Below, piece after piece: positions 33,317-58,969 of a stretch of 64,000 nt of DNA. Source of the DNA: Trifolium pratense (lineage: Eukaryota; Streptophyta; Magnoliopsida; Fabales; Fabaceae); NCBI RefSeq assembly GCF_020283565.1, contig NC_060064.1:8918266-8982265 (forward strand), read 5' to 3'. How positions within the stretch are numbered: position 1 is the first letter of the stretch; the number at the start of each line of letters is the position of its first letter. The position numbers were made by a program, and so were the translations under genes. The notes under the pieces were generated by a model, which worked only from the letters and a program-made list of their open reading frames with translations, ran no database searches and was not told the DNA's origin.

Positions 33317-33985
33317 AACTTTTGGTGAAACCATTTTGCTGGTAGAATGGTTTCAGTAAGTTGATTATTAGTTATTTGCTTCTGAAACCATTTAGCTTGT
33401 AGAATGGTTGCACATAGTTGTATTCTGAAACCATTTTACTGGTAGAATGGTTTCAGTGAGTAATTTATTAATTGTGTTTGCTTCTGAAACCATTTATCTG
33501 GTACAATGGTTTCAGAGAGTTGTAATCCTGAAACCATTTTGCTGGTAGAATGGTTTCAGTAAGTTGATTATTAGTTATTTGCTTCTGAAACCATTTAGCT
33601 TGTAGAATGGTTGCACATAGTTGTACTCTGAAACCATTTTACTGGTAGAATGGTTTCAGTGAGTAATTTATTAATTGTGTTTGCTTCTGAAACCATTTAT
33701 CTGGTACAATGGTTTCAGAGAGTTGTAATCTGAAACCATTTTGCTTGGTAGAATGGTTTTCAGTAAGTTGATTATTAGTTATTTGCTTCTGAAACCATTT
33801 ACCTTGTAGAATGGTTGCACATAGTTGTATTCCTGAAACCATTTTACTGTAGAATGGTTTCAGTGAGTAATTTATTAATTGTGTTTGCTTCTGAAACCAT
33901 TTATCTGGTAGAATGGTTTCAGAGAGTTGTAAACTGAAACCATTTTGCTGGTAAAATGGTTTCAGTAAGTTGATTATTAGTTATT
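33317..33985. repeat. Hairpin minisatellite, copy 2, with about 200-bp higher-order period
   Basis: CCATTTTGCT recurs at 33331, 33534 and 33736, a shift of about 202 bases. Each higher-order unit holds four different near-palindromes of the GAAACCATT...AATGGTTTC type. Confidence 0.85.
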
Positions 33986-34612
33986 TGATGAGATTAAGGT
34001 AGTGAAAAATTGAGTTTTTTTTTTCTGTGTCCAAATCAAACGAACCAAGTCTCTATTTGTAGAGAAAAAAAAATTATGAATTTTGGTATAAAAAATAAAA
34101 AATAAAAAATTAATTTACGACGAAATAATCGAGTTTAAAGTAGTGAAAAAATTGCGTTTTTTTTTTCGGTGTCCAAATCAAACAAACCAAGTCTCTATTT
34201 GTAGAGAAAAAAAAATTATGAATTTTGGTATAAAAATTAAAAAATAAAAAATTAATTTACGATGAAATAATCGAGTTTTAAAGTATAAAATGAAAAAAAA
34301 TTAACGCAGCCAATTAAAATGTGACACGTGGCCTGCCTTTTAAAAAGGCTTTCTCTCTCCGCGTGTTCCTCTCCACCACGCGCGCCTGTCGGCGCGTGTT
34401 CTGCACGCGCGCGTTTTTTGTCAAATGAGAAGCTGCCACGTGTCTGGGGGGGGGAGAAAAAGAAGTGGGGGGCCCGTGTAATATTGCAGAAAATTACAGA
34501 AATGCCCCTGTTGCTCTATTCTTCCAAAAAATTAAAAAATGGGTATTTTTGTCCAACTCAAAAGGTGCACCTTGCTAATTTAGACCCAACTGGGTCTAAA
34601 TTAGCAGCCCCC

Positions 34613-36120
34613 ATATATATATATATATATTCTTATTTATCGAGATTCTGAAAAGAATCTAAAATCTAAAAATTTTATGAGTTTTTCTTAAATATCGTTA
34701 ATTTTAATACGTCTCACTAACAAATCAAATAATTTTTAATTTTTCTAAATTTTTTTATAAATGATCTATACGATATAAAATTTTTAATTCAATAATAAAT
34801 TTTGTAAAATTTGTATTCGTTACGATAGTATTTATTACTTGTCGATGATATACCACTTATCGACAGTAGCATCATCAGCCATATCTAAAGACTAAGTCGA
34901 CTCATTCATCTAGGAACAAAATATTTTATTATTTTATAGTCTTCATAAAACATTGGAGTGGTAGTAAGTAGTCATCGGACACTTGCATACCAAAGACTCA
35001 CTCCCTTCACGACTCAAACACACAAGTGCGTCCAATCAACCAATGCTCTCTTTCCATGTGTGATTTTTCTAGTCACATAATTTATACTACAATTATTTAT
35101 TTATTTTGAGTAATGTCACATAATTTATTTATTTTTTGATAATAAAAGTCACATAATTTATATATTTATTACGTATTATTCCATCATTGCATAATTTTTT
35201 TTTTGGTATATCTATCTCTGTATTTATATCATGGTTTTTAATATTATAAAAATGTGGCTCACATCTATTTTTTTTTATAAGCAAAAAAATGAATTATAAA
35301 GAGTATAAGAGATACTCAACTCTTACAATTTAGAGACGATCACCATAGATACATAAAAAACAAACTAAGGAATTGTTACACCAATCAGAAAAAGTTACAT
35401 TGACATTACTCCCTAACCGACTTATTACCCGAAACCAAGCGAAATAAATAATTTGTTCCGCCAACGAAAATACATTGACATGGTCTCCTCTAAATAAGAT
35501 GTTATTGTTGATATTATAGTTTATACAACCGTTTATACTGTAATTGTAATGTGATCTTCAATTACATATACATCGCTTCGATTCATTTTAATCGCTTCGA
35601 TTCAACTACATATACAACTATATCATAAATTGTAGAAGGAATCGTATCAAACAATTTCAAAAAATATAATGTCAGTTACGTTCATATATTCTTATAAAAA
35701 TTAAAAACTTATTATCTCAAATTTCAATCAACTTTAGATTAATAAAAAATCTTACAACCAACATTGATCCAAATGATAAGAGATTTCATCTCCTTAATCA
35801 TATGGTCAGACGTTCGATTTATGACTCATGCGTATGGAAAAAATTTAGTTAGAATGGAAAAATCCACCTAATGTCTCCCACATGTTCCTCGGAAATTAGT
35901 CATCGTTAATGAAAACTTCATATCAATATCATAGTAACAAATAAATAAAAAATACATTTAACGGTCTCACACTGCAACAGCAAAGATTACAATCACAACC
36001 ATATGACAATAATTTATAACCATAATATATATACTTATAAGTTATATCTTTTTGAGTGAGGTTAATTGCCATTTTGTTCATTAATCATTGAATTCCAAAA
36101 CATTTTCACAACCAAAACCA
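34613..36120. other. AT-rich intergenic stretch upstream of the host gene
   Basis: A (TA)n run at 34613-34630, then no recognised gene. A segment near 35270-35340 resembles 38110-38165, a dispersed repeat of unknown type. Confidence 0.4.
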
Positions 36121-36132
36121 TATATATATATC
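36117..36132 (+). promoter_or_regulatory. TATA-like box of the acyltransferase gene
   Basis: CCATATATATATATCC about 30 bases before the ATG at 36161. It would leave a very short 5' UTR, so the true start site may lie further upstream. Confidence 0.4.
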
Positions 36133-36160
36133 CTGTTCCGCTGCCAAGTTACCAACAGCC

Positions 36161-50253
<14,093 letters not shown>

Positions 50254-50631
50254 TTGTTCTGCACATAAAATAAATGGTATGTTTATCTCGAAAACTTAGG
50301 TTAGAGAGGCAAACTATGTAAATTATCGATAGTTTTAGCCATTTTTTCCTGGCCAGAAGGCATGATAGCTCATAGAAGGTTGAACCACATTGTGCAATTT
50401 TTTCTATACTTCAAATAAAAAAGAAGCAAATGCAATAAATAAATGATTGGAAAAGGAACATAACTACTCAAGTTGTATATTAATTTGTCATTTTTTATTC
50501 TTGGATCATGGAATCTTGACCCATGTATCAATGTATCATTCCCTGCCATAGTGAAGCTTTATGTCTCTAGTATCTACACAGAAGTGTTTGAAATTCATTC
50601 TCTGATTTTCTATGGTTGGTTTTCAGTTTGG
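50254..50631 (+). other. 3' UTR and downstream flank of acyltransferase gene
   Basis: Follows the TGA at 50251-50253. AATAAA-like motifs occur at 50267 (AAAATAAATGG) and 50437 (GCAATAAATAAAT). The TRIM array begins 380 bases after the stop and may lie inside or just past the transcript. Confidence 0.45.
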
Positions 50632-51202
50632 TGTTGAATATGTAGTTTGTGTTGTTGGAATTTGTTTGAAGTCTCACATTGCTTAGGTTCCCGAGATGTG
50701 AAGTGTATAAATATGTGAGGGCAACCTCACCCTTTGAGCTAGCTTTTGGGGTTGAGATCCAAGCATATTTAACATGGTATCAGAGCCGGGTTAAGGACTG
50801 GAATGTGTGCATTTGACCCAGGACCACGCTAGGCGTGAGGGTGGGTGTTGAATATGTAGTTTGTGTTGTTGGAATTTGTTTGAAGTCCCACATTGCTTAG
50901 ATTCCCGAGATGTGAAGTGTATAAATATGTGAGGGCAACCTCACCCTTTGAGCTAGCTTTTGGGGTTGAGATCCAAGCATATTTAACATGGTATCAGAGC
51001 CGGGTTAAGGACTGGAATGTGTGCATTTGACCCAGGACCACGCTAGGCGTGAGGGTGGGTGTTGAATATGTAGTTTGTGTTGTTGGAATTTGTTTGAAGT
51101 CCCACATTGCTTAGATTCCCGAGATGTGAAGTGTATAAATATGTGAGGGCAACCTCACCCTTTGAGCTAGCTTTTGGGGTTGAGATCCAAGCATATTTAA
51201 CA
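50632..51202 (+). mobile_element. TRIM/SMART mini-LTR element, three LTRs in tandem
   Basis: Three 143-bp LTRs (50632-50774, 50846-50988, 51060-51202), each from TGTTGAATATGTAG to ...CATATTTAACA, separated by two 71-bp interiors. Each interior starts with the primer site TGGTATCAGAGCCGGG and ends with a purine-rich GTGAGGGTGGG tract. LTR 1 differs from LTRs 2 and 3 at two sites. No coding. The unit (LTR-interior-LTR, 357 bp) is small even for TRIMs. Confidence 0.92.
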
Positions 51203-52200
51203 GGATGATTGTTTTGGGTGAAATTTTTTTATACTTTAATGAAATTTATATGGACCTTTGGTCAGTATTTTTGCCATTTTCTCCAACTCATACAAACTTC
51301 TTAGATTTTTTTTTATTAATTTGAATACTACTCTTCTTTAGCTTCATTTAACTCACAATTTTTATTTTATTTCATAGATTTTTATATTTTGAAAAATTAT
51401 TCAATACAAAGCCCATAATTTTCTAAAACTGACATTTGGTCACTCTTTATATTTAGACTTAATAGTTTATGCAATATAAATTAAGTTTTATGTAATTTTA
51501 TAAGCTATTTTATCATAAACTATCTTGACAAACTTATAATAATATATAAAAAATGCATAAGTTGTTTGCATAAGCTCTAAATAAGAGGGAAAAAAATTAG
51601 ATCAAACGATACCTTAATCGTACTTTTGGTCTTCATATTTTTTCAAATTCATGAAAATAGTTATTTTTTTCCTTTTTAAAATCGAACTATTTGATTTTGA
51701 TGCCGTGTTTTTACATTTTTTGTAATTTTGTTCCCGATCCATGTGACTATTTGATTTTGCGCGTAGCTAAAATATCGTACTATACAAAAGTGTTCTCCTT
51801 GTACCATAGACTTTTTTGCCTTTGATTATACCAAATGAAATAAAATAAAGGCCGTCACATATCAGATTAAACAAAATGAGAGAAAACATGAGAGAAATTG
51901 AAGAAGATCTAAATCCGATCCGGATTTGGTGGACCATATAAAGTGTATTAGGAATAGAAAAATTACAGGAATTTAAATAATAATTTTCTTATAAAACACT
52001 TGACAAACAAACCAGAACAAAATTCAATATGACATTTTTTATGATTAAAGATTGGATCAACAAAGGCCCTCAAACCTGAAACAAGACACAGAATATCTCA
52101 TTTCCAAGTCAATTTTTCATCATAATATTGACATGCCAACAGAAAATAAAGAAATAAAATAAAAGTTCATATCGGATGGACTTTTGGGATTGGAACACAT
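51203..52200. other. AT-rich gap
   Basis: No gene, RNA or repeat recognised between the TRIM array and the Mutator element. Confidence 0.4.
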
Positions 52201-52329
52201 CATACATGAGAAAAAAAAATTTCCTACCCCAACAATCTTCACTTTACCCCAACATTTTTTTTAAAATACCCAATATACCCTTATTAAAAATTAATATAAT
52301 TTAAAAAAACAATTTTTGTCGTATTATAC

Positions 52330-52700
52330 TGTTCCGGTAGAATTTTCATCCTCACGAAAAACTGTTCCGGTAAGCAATTATCCATACCGGTAAGTTAACT
52401 TTACCGGTACACTTTTTTAACAGTGTTCCGGTATGTTAATTATACCGGTACACTTTTTATAACGTTTCCGGTATGTTTATTTTACCGGTACACTTTTTAA
52501 AAAGTGTTCCGGTACGTTAATGTTACCGGCACACTTTTTAAAAAGTGTTCCGGTACGTTAATGTTACCGGCACACTTTTTAAAAAGTGTACCGGTATGTT
52601 AATTATATTTCGTTTATCATTATACATACCGGTACACTTTTTTTGAGTGTTCCGGTAGTCAAAGTGTTCCGGTATGTAATAAGTGTACCGGTATGTTATT
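52330..52700. repeat. Left array of CCGGT palindromes (candidate transposase sites)
   Basis: About a dozen copies of GTTCCGGTA / TACCGGTACACTTTTT in both orientations, many forming ACTTTTTAAAAAGTGT palindromes. Confidence 0.85.
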
Positions 52701-52745
52701 CTTAATTTTTTAATTTTTATTTATTTTTTTTATTTTTAAACAGAT

Positions 52746-55552
52746 ATGGCTTATCTCGGCGATACAAGTCAAATGTTGGTAGATACTACGGATGTTTTTA
52801 CAACTCATCAAAAATTTGCTACCGCAGATGATGTTGTCAAATGGGCTCGAGATGTTGGAGATGCCAATAAAGTCGGTATTATCATTACTCGGTCGGATAA
52901 AAAGAACGGAATAAGAGGAAGAAATGACAAGTTGATTTTGGGTTGTGACAAAGGTGGAAAGTATGACTCTTCAGAAAGTTCCACGACATCTGCATCGAAA
53001 AAGTGTAACTGTCCATTTAAAATTAGAGCTGCACCTTCAACAGATGGTTCAGGATGGAAAGTTCAGGTTATTCATGGAGTTCACAACCACGGGCTACCTG
53101 ACCAATATCATGGTCATCCTCGCAAGGCACGTTTAACCGCTGATGAAAACAAACGTGTTCAAGATTTGACAAAGCGTAAAGTAGCACCAAGACACATTGT
53201 TTTAGATTTGAAAGATCAAAATCCAGAGTTTGTTGTTGATGCCACACTTGTATATAGGAAAAGACACATGATGCAAATACAGGAAAGAGGTTCCAGAACA
53301 GAGCTGCAACACTTGCTGCAGTTGTTAGATGATGCAAAATATGTCAGCTGGAATAGAAGAAAAGATGATGGCTCCGATGTTTTGAGTGATATTTTTTGGG
53401 CGCATCCAGATTCAATCAAGTTGTTGAACTTGTTTCCCATTGTTTTGGTTATGGACTGCACGTACAAAACTAATAAATATAGACAGCCACTGCTTGAAAT
53501 TGCTGGCATAACGTCAACTAACATGACATTTGCTGTTGGATTTGCTTACATGGAATCTGAGAAGACGGACAATTATCATTGGGCGTTAGGTAAGCTGAAG
53601 CAATTGATTACAAAGCAAGATATATTTCCTAGAGTAATTTTGACTGATAGGGAGTTTGCTTTGATGAATGCAATTAAAGATATATTTCCACATACTACTA
53701 ATATGCTTTGTACGTGGCACATAATCAAAAATGTGAATGCGAGATGCACCGTGCAAATACCTAAGGATATGAAACAGAAGGTGAAAAATTTGTGGAGAGA
53801 TGTTGTTGAAAGTCCGAATGAGGTGGAGTATCAGCAACGGTTGAATGCGTTTCAGCAAGCATGTGTTAATTCAAGCAATTTTGTCGAATATGTCAATAAC
53901 ACCTGGTTGGCCCCTCACAAAGAACAATTTGTTGAAGCATGGACCAATCGAGTGATGCATTTAGGAAACACAACGACTAATAGGTATAATTTTTTTATTT
54001 TAAAATTGAAATTATATTTTTCTTTTTTTGGCGTTTAATTGACTATTGTTTGCAATTTGATATTTAGAGTTGAGTCTGCACATTGGAGACTGAAGAAAAT
54101 GTTGGAACACAGCAAAGGAGACTTATGCAAGTGTTTGGAAGGCATGAATGACAACATAAGACTAGAAGTTGACAAAATAAAGAAGTCTTTTCAAAAAAGT
54201 TTTTACTATTACAGAAAAGACACATAGCAGTCCATTTTTTCAATATTTGAGAAACTTTGTCTCCAGGGCCGCTATGACACTAATTTCTGATGAGATTGAG
54301 AGAATTGACATTGTTGGAACAAATAAAAACTTGTGTGGTTGCAAACTTAGGTCAACATGTGAGTTGCCTTGTGCTTGTGAATGAGTGGATATACAACCAG
54401 CGGTGTACCGATACCGTTAGATTCAGTTCACGGTCACTGGAAGAAATTAACTATGGAAGAACCATTGGAGGATGACACAGAGGATGGATATGAGTTGGAC
54501 ATGAGTAATGCAATGGAGGCCATATGGACTCGATTTCGGTCACTTGATATTGTTGGTAAAAGAGCGTTGAAGAGTAAAGTGTTTGAACTTGCTTATCCAG
54601 CCTCAAGTTCATTGTGTCCACCACCTGAAAAAATAAAAACCAGAGGAGGAGTGAAGAACAAAAATAAAGGCAAAGCACCAAAATGTTATGATGTGTATCG
54701 TGATCCATCATACTTTGAACACGTTGAAAGAGAATATGGTGATTCACAAGGTGACTAATTTATTTTTTTGATAATATAGTTATTGCTTATATTTTTATGT
54801 CTATATTCTATTATTATATATTCAACTTTTTTTGTTTTTACATAAATCTAGGTACATCGAAGAGGTTGTGTACACAACAATCACAGTCATCTCAGAAGGA
54901 ACTATCTCAACCCTCTCAGAAGCAACAATCTCAACCATCTCAGAAACAACTATCTCAGATGTCTAAAAAACTGACATCTCAGAAATATTTGGGGCAATTT
55001 CCTGATCATATGCATCCACATATTGTTGACATTGCTGATGTGCTTGAAGATGGAAATTGTGGTTTTAGAGCTGTTGCATCTTTACTTGGTTACACAGAGG
55101 AAGGTTGGTCCATCGTCCGCCAGGAGTTAGATGAAGAGCTTAGAAATAATAACAATTTGTATGAGAAATTATTCAGACAAGATTTGCAGGTTGTGAGAGA
55201 TTCGTTGGTAGCAACTAGATGGTTCACCATACCTGCTATGGGTTACTTGGTAGCAAATAGGTATAATGTTATTCTCGTCACGTTGGGTAAACCTAGTAAG
55301 ACTTTCTTTCCTATGATGACTTCATATTCCTCTTCAGCAAGGTTTTTTTGTATTGGTTTTGTCAATGGAAATCATTGGGTTCCGGTAAACATGTCAAAGG
55401 GGTTTCCGTTGCCCGAAGTTACAGCTGATTGGAAGAAATTTTGTTCACATGAAGCAAGGTCTTGGATGTCAAACTTAAACGGACGCCTACAATATTGGAA
55501 CCTTCTAAATCCTCCGGTGAAACCTCTTAGTGGTGTTATGTCTGTTGAATAA
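52746..55552 (+). pseudogene. FAR1/MULE transposase spliced to OTU cysteine protease
   Basis: ATG 52746, just after an AAACAG acceptor-like site. Exons 52746-53983, 54068-54750 and 54852-55552; GT-AG introns of 84 and 101 bp keep phase. N-terminus: FAR1-type zinc domain (CNCPFKI, HGVHNHGL). Then the MULE transposase core, with Asp in MDCTYKTN (residue 237), Asp in LTDREFALMNA (301) and Glu in VESAHW, and a Cys-rich CGCKLRSTCELPCACE. The last exon has a Ser-Gln-rich linker (QPSQKQQSQPSQKQ) and an OTU domain with DGNCGFRA (nucleophile Cys) and NGNHWVPV (His), so the protease triad looks intact. Two frameshifts break exon 2: one extra base near 54192-54205 and one missing near 54381. OTU proteases remove ubiquitin or SUMO-like tags; the role in transposition is unknown. 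Confidence 0.88.
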
Positions 55553-55851
55553 TTTTTAATTGTTTATTTTATGTCGAATATTTATATTACTTATGTTTTA
55601 TCAAATATCTAAATTCGTTAGTAACGTTTATTGTGTTAAAAAATATTTTATGTCAATAAAATGCAATGCCTACTTTAGCAACGTTATTTGTGTCAAAAAA
55701 TAATGTATTGAAGTATAAAAAACATTTGATCGATAAAGTTCATAATCTAAATAAAGTACACGATATAGTAAAAATAGTTCAACAAAATACACAATCCAAA
55801 AATAAAAGTACATAAACCCGTGTTCAAAAAAACATAACAATAAAAAACTAG

Positions 55852-57866
55852 TCATGGGTATGCACCACGACATACATCTAGTGCAAAAAAAAGCTCCTCA
55901 AAATCCTCATCATCCCTATCAGCGTCTATCCTCGTAAGAAATGTCTCAAGCGCGCCTCGAGCCATACCTCTCCATCTCCGCTCACGCTGTAGTGCAGTTT
56001 CTTGTGGTGCATCATCTGCTGGTGCATCGTCTACTGGGGCATCAGGTGCAGGTGCATAGTGCGGAACTGGTGGTGCTCCATGTGGTCCATCAACAGGGCG
56101 ACACAGTCTAGGATGTGATACCCTATAGTACCAGGACATGTAATCAGGTACAGTCTCACTAGCATATGTCACTGGACGTGTCGGCTGAAGGATCCGATCA
56201 ACGGACGCGTGATAACCAATCCAGTCGCTATCAATATCAGAGTAGGCAGGAGCTAGAGGTGGTGGTGGTGGTATATACTGTACAAATCCAAATTGCCTAA
56301 TACACCTCTCGGGCAAGTAAGGAACTACCGTGGATCCACGCAGATGACCACTATACAGAGTAATCAGATCAAAAGGAATGCTACCTCTGTGAGTCTCAAA
56401 CGGACGCCATATCACGTCATCAGGGGTCAGTGCATTCAATATAGGCCGATAATCGGGGAGCTTGGTCTTCCCTTGCTTATACATCCACCGCATAGCTCGA
56501 GGAAATCCAGGATTATCACAATTAAGATCCGACTGAGCCCGCCTACCAAGGGTAGGAAAATACTCGTGGATCCAACACTGTTACAAAAAAGAAAAAAAAG
56601 AAAATTGTTAACAACGCAACAAAGAGAAAAGAAAATTAAATTACGCAACAAAGATAAAAACAAAATTTAATTGCACAGCAAAGAGAAAAAAAATTTAATT
56701 ACGCAATATTTAAATTATGTCTTTGTAGTGAGTGTCGCATACCTGAAGAAGTGTCGCATACCCTGCAAGGGCCCTCGTAGAAAACATGGATGCATCGTTC
56801 AAGTTATCGTATAAACAAACTAATGCAATACTGGCCCACGAATATGTATGGACTGCAGACAAATCACTAAACAGAAGTAGCCATTTGGCATCCACACGTG
56901 TATAACTCTTATCGGCCAGAATGGTAGATCCCACCAACATCAACATCCATGCCCTAGCTGCGCAGTCATATTTCCCGTAGAAATTGGCATTCCTATTATA
57001 ACTCTCATATAGCCACTGCTGTGAAAAATAACCACCCCTCTGCGCTACAGTCTCTCGCAATGCAAATTCATACTCCTCTCCTAACAACTCAACTGTAAGT
57101 TCCGCAGCTTGTTCTTGAGAAACTGATACAGGAGTATAAAACTGACCCCTAACAGGTAGATGCAGAAGACATGCCACATCGTCCAAAGTAATAGTCATCT
57201 CGCCGAACGACATGTGAAATGACGATGTCTCAGGGTGCCACCTCTCAACAAATGCGGATATAAGATGCGGATCGGTAAATTTCAAGCTAGTCCGCTCAAG
57301 CCAGCACAACCCCGAAATATTCAACCACCCTTGAATAACTTGAGGATGGTGATCAGGAATCCTGTCAGCTAACTTTCTTCCTAAAGATACTATTCGTAGC
57401 TCAATTTTGTCACCTTCGACACGTTCCTACATATATTTAATAAAAAAATATTGTGAATAATAAATTAGACCGGATAATTGGATGCATATCATAAGACATT
57501 GAAAATGAACTATAATAATATTTTAACACTAAATTTGTATGTAAAATAAGGATTTAACAGTTGTAACGAGAGTATAAACAATACAAATTAAAAAAAATGA
57601 TCAATATAACTTAACAAATAATAACAAAAAAAACAAAGTAGTACCTGACCAAACCATACATGACGAGCAACATGATGCTCGTATCGAGTCAAAAGACTCG
57701 TATCGATCGGCCCTCCAGGCCAAGCCTGCTGCACAGCCTGCTCCTCAACCTGCTCCTGATGCACTGACGGCATCTCATCGTCTTCCGGCTCCTCCTGATG
57801 TGGCCGAGACTCTCCGCGTCCTCTGTTATGCCTAATTCTACCGTCTCCTCCTCTTGTACGCACCAC
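55852..57866 (-). CDS. Plant mobile domain (MAIN-like) protein, antisense gene of the MULE
   Basis: Minus strand, three exons: 57866-57645, 57426-56743 and 56577-55852 (222, 684 and 726 nt, all whole codons). Introns are GT-AG and the frame is open to the TGA at 55854-55852. The N-terminus is basic and Gly/Arg-rich (RTRGGDGRIRHNRGRG). The mobile domain follows, with GLCWLERTSLKF, LISAFVERWHPETSSFH, MTITLDDVACLLHLP and YDCAARAWMLMLVG, then WMYKQGK and a Pro/Ala-rich acidic tail. The family includes MAIN and MAIL1, nuclear proteins needed for silencing and genome integrity, and many transposon-carried copies. The first codon is GTG, and a TTTTTTCAG acceptor lies directly before it, so the ATG may be split by a leader intron or lost. 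About 543 residues. Confidence 0.88.
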
Positions 57867-57904
57867 TGAAAAAAAAAATTTAAAAAAAAATAAAAATCAC
57901 TGTG

Positions 57905-58270
57905 AACCGGTACACTTTTTTAAAAGTGTACCGGTATGTAATACGATACGCAGACGTCGAATATACCGGTACACTTTTTTTCAAGTGTACCGGTATGAAT
58001 ATTCATACCGGTACACTTGAAAAAAAGTGTACCGGTATGCATATTCATACCGGTACACTTGAAAAAAAGTGCACTTGAAAAAAAGTGTACCGGTATGAAT
58101 ATGCATACCGGTACACTTGAAAAAAAGTGTACCGGTATGAATATTCATACCGGAACACTTTTTTTCAAGTGTACCGGTAAAGAAATCGAACCGGCACACT
58201 TCGAAAAAGTGTACCGGTATGTAAAATTCCACTTACTCTCTCAAATTCGCCGAACTCACACCGGAACACT
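57905..58270. repeat. Right array of CCGGT palindromes
   Basis: Copies of CATACCGGTACACTT and AAGTGTACCGGTATG alternate, making nested palindromes. Same words as the left array but more regular; mirrors it about the element's centre. Confidence 0.85.
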
Positions 58271-58405
58271 TTTTTGACTAGGGTAAATAATGATTTTTTT
58301 TTTCCAGTTTTACATTATATATGAGGGTATATTTGTCATTTCAAATAGGATTGTTGGGGTAAAGTGAAGATTGTTGGGGTAGGAAAATTTTTTTTCCATA
58401 CATGA

Positions 58406-58965
58406 ATCAAGGGATCCCATAAGTTAACAAAGGGTCTTTATTGAACTGTTATTTATTTTCTTATTATATGGCCCATTTAATTTAATTACGTTTATATCTT
58501 TGAAAACATAGGAACACCTATTACTTCCTCCTATCTCATATATAAACAAATTTTTCTTTTCAGATTTATTGAATAACTTATGTATCTAATTAATATTTTT
58601 GACCAAATATAGTCGGTGGCGGTGCCACATACATTTGAGGGAGTGCAACTGCACCCCATGGGTCTTAATAATTTGCACCAATAATACTATTTTTACAGAT
58701 AATGAAAATTTCATTTTAATTTTTTTATTTTAAAATACATTTTATAGAATAAGTCGGTAAACAAACCACTAGGATTGGTCTAGTGATGAGGGGTTTGGGT
58801 AATATGTTGTAGGTCTTGGGTTCGATCCACAGTTCATTGTAAACAAAAAAAATGAAAAAATAATAAGTCGGTAAACATGTACCAAAAAAAAGTCAGTAAA
58901 TTATTTTTTTTTATGTCTCTTATCATACACATCAAACGAGCTCATATAGTAATAAAAAGAAAATT
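58406..58965. other. AT-rich flank
   Basis: Holds the SINE-like segment at 58780-58840; otherwise nothing recognised. Confidence 0.4.
58780..58840 (+). repeat. SINE-like tRNA-derived segment
   Basis: TTGGTCTAGTGATGAGGGG (box-A-like) and GGGTTCGATCC (box B), followed by an A-rich tract. No full tRNA fold. Confidence 0.5.
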
Positions 58966-58969
58966 ATTA

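Larger units (their letters stand above)
32264..34612. mobile_element. Foldback element, copy 2, with gene fragment
   Basis: It starts GGGGTTTTCTAACTTAGACCC and ends GGGTCTAAATTAGCAGCCCCC, with (TA)n on both flanks, consistent with insertion into a TA run at the end of copy 1. The arms share the same words as copy 1 and the centre is a longer hairpin array (33317-33985). A piece of a MEI2-like gene is inserted at about 33040-33290. Confidence 0.72.
52210..58396. mobile_element. Mutator-like element with transposase-OTU and antisense PMD genes
   Basis: Ends GAAAAAAAAATTTCCTACCCC and (inverted) GAAAAAAAATTTTCCTACCCC, with the 9-bp TSD CATACATGA (52201-52209 and 58397-58405). Length 6187 bp. 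Subterminal arrays of CCGGTACACTTTTT palindromes fill about 400 bp at each side. Genes: plus-strand transposase-OTU (52746-55552) and minus-strand plant-mobile-domain gene (57866-55852), converging with about 300 bases between their stops. The complete structure and exact TSD indicate recent transposition. Confidence 0.95.

Noticed and set aside
31330..33985. Regularly spaced repeats that could suggest a CRISPR array
   Set aside because: Plant nuclear context, spacers are themselves repeated, units are palindromes within an inverted-repeat transposon, and no cas genes are present.
54797..55552. OTU protein as a stand-alone gene
   Set aside because: The ATG at 54797 lies in a sequence with intron signals; the phase-correct splice 54750/54852 joins it to the transposase.
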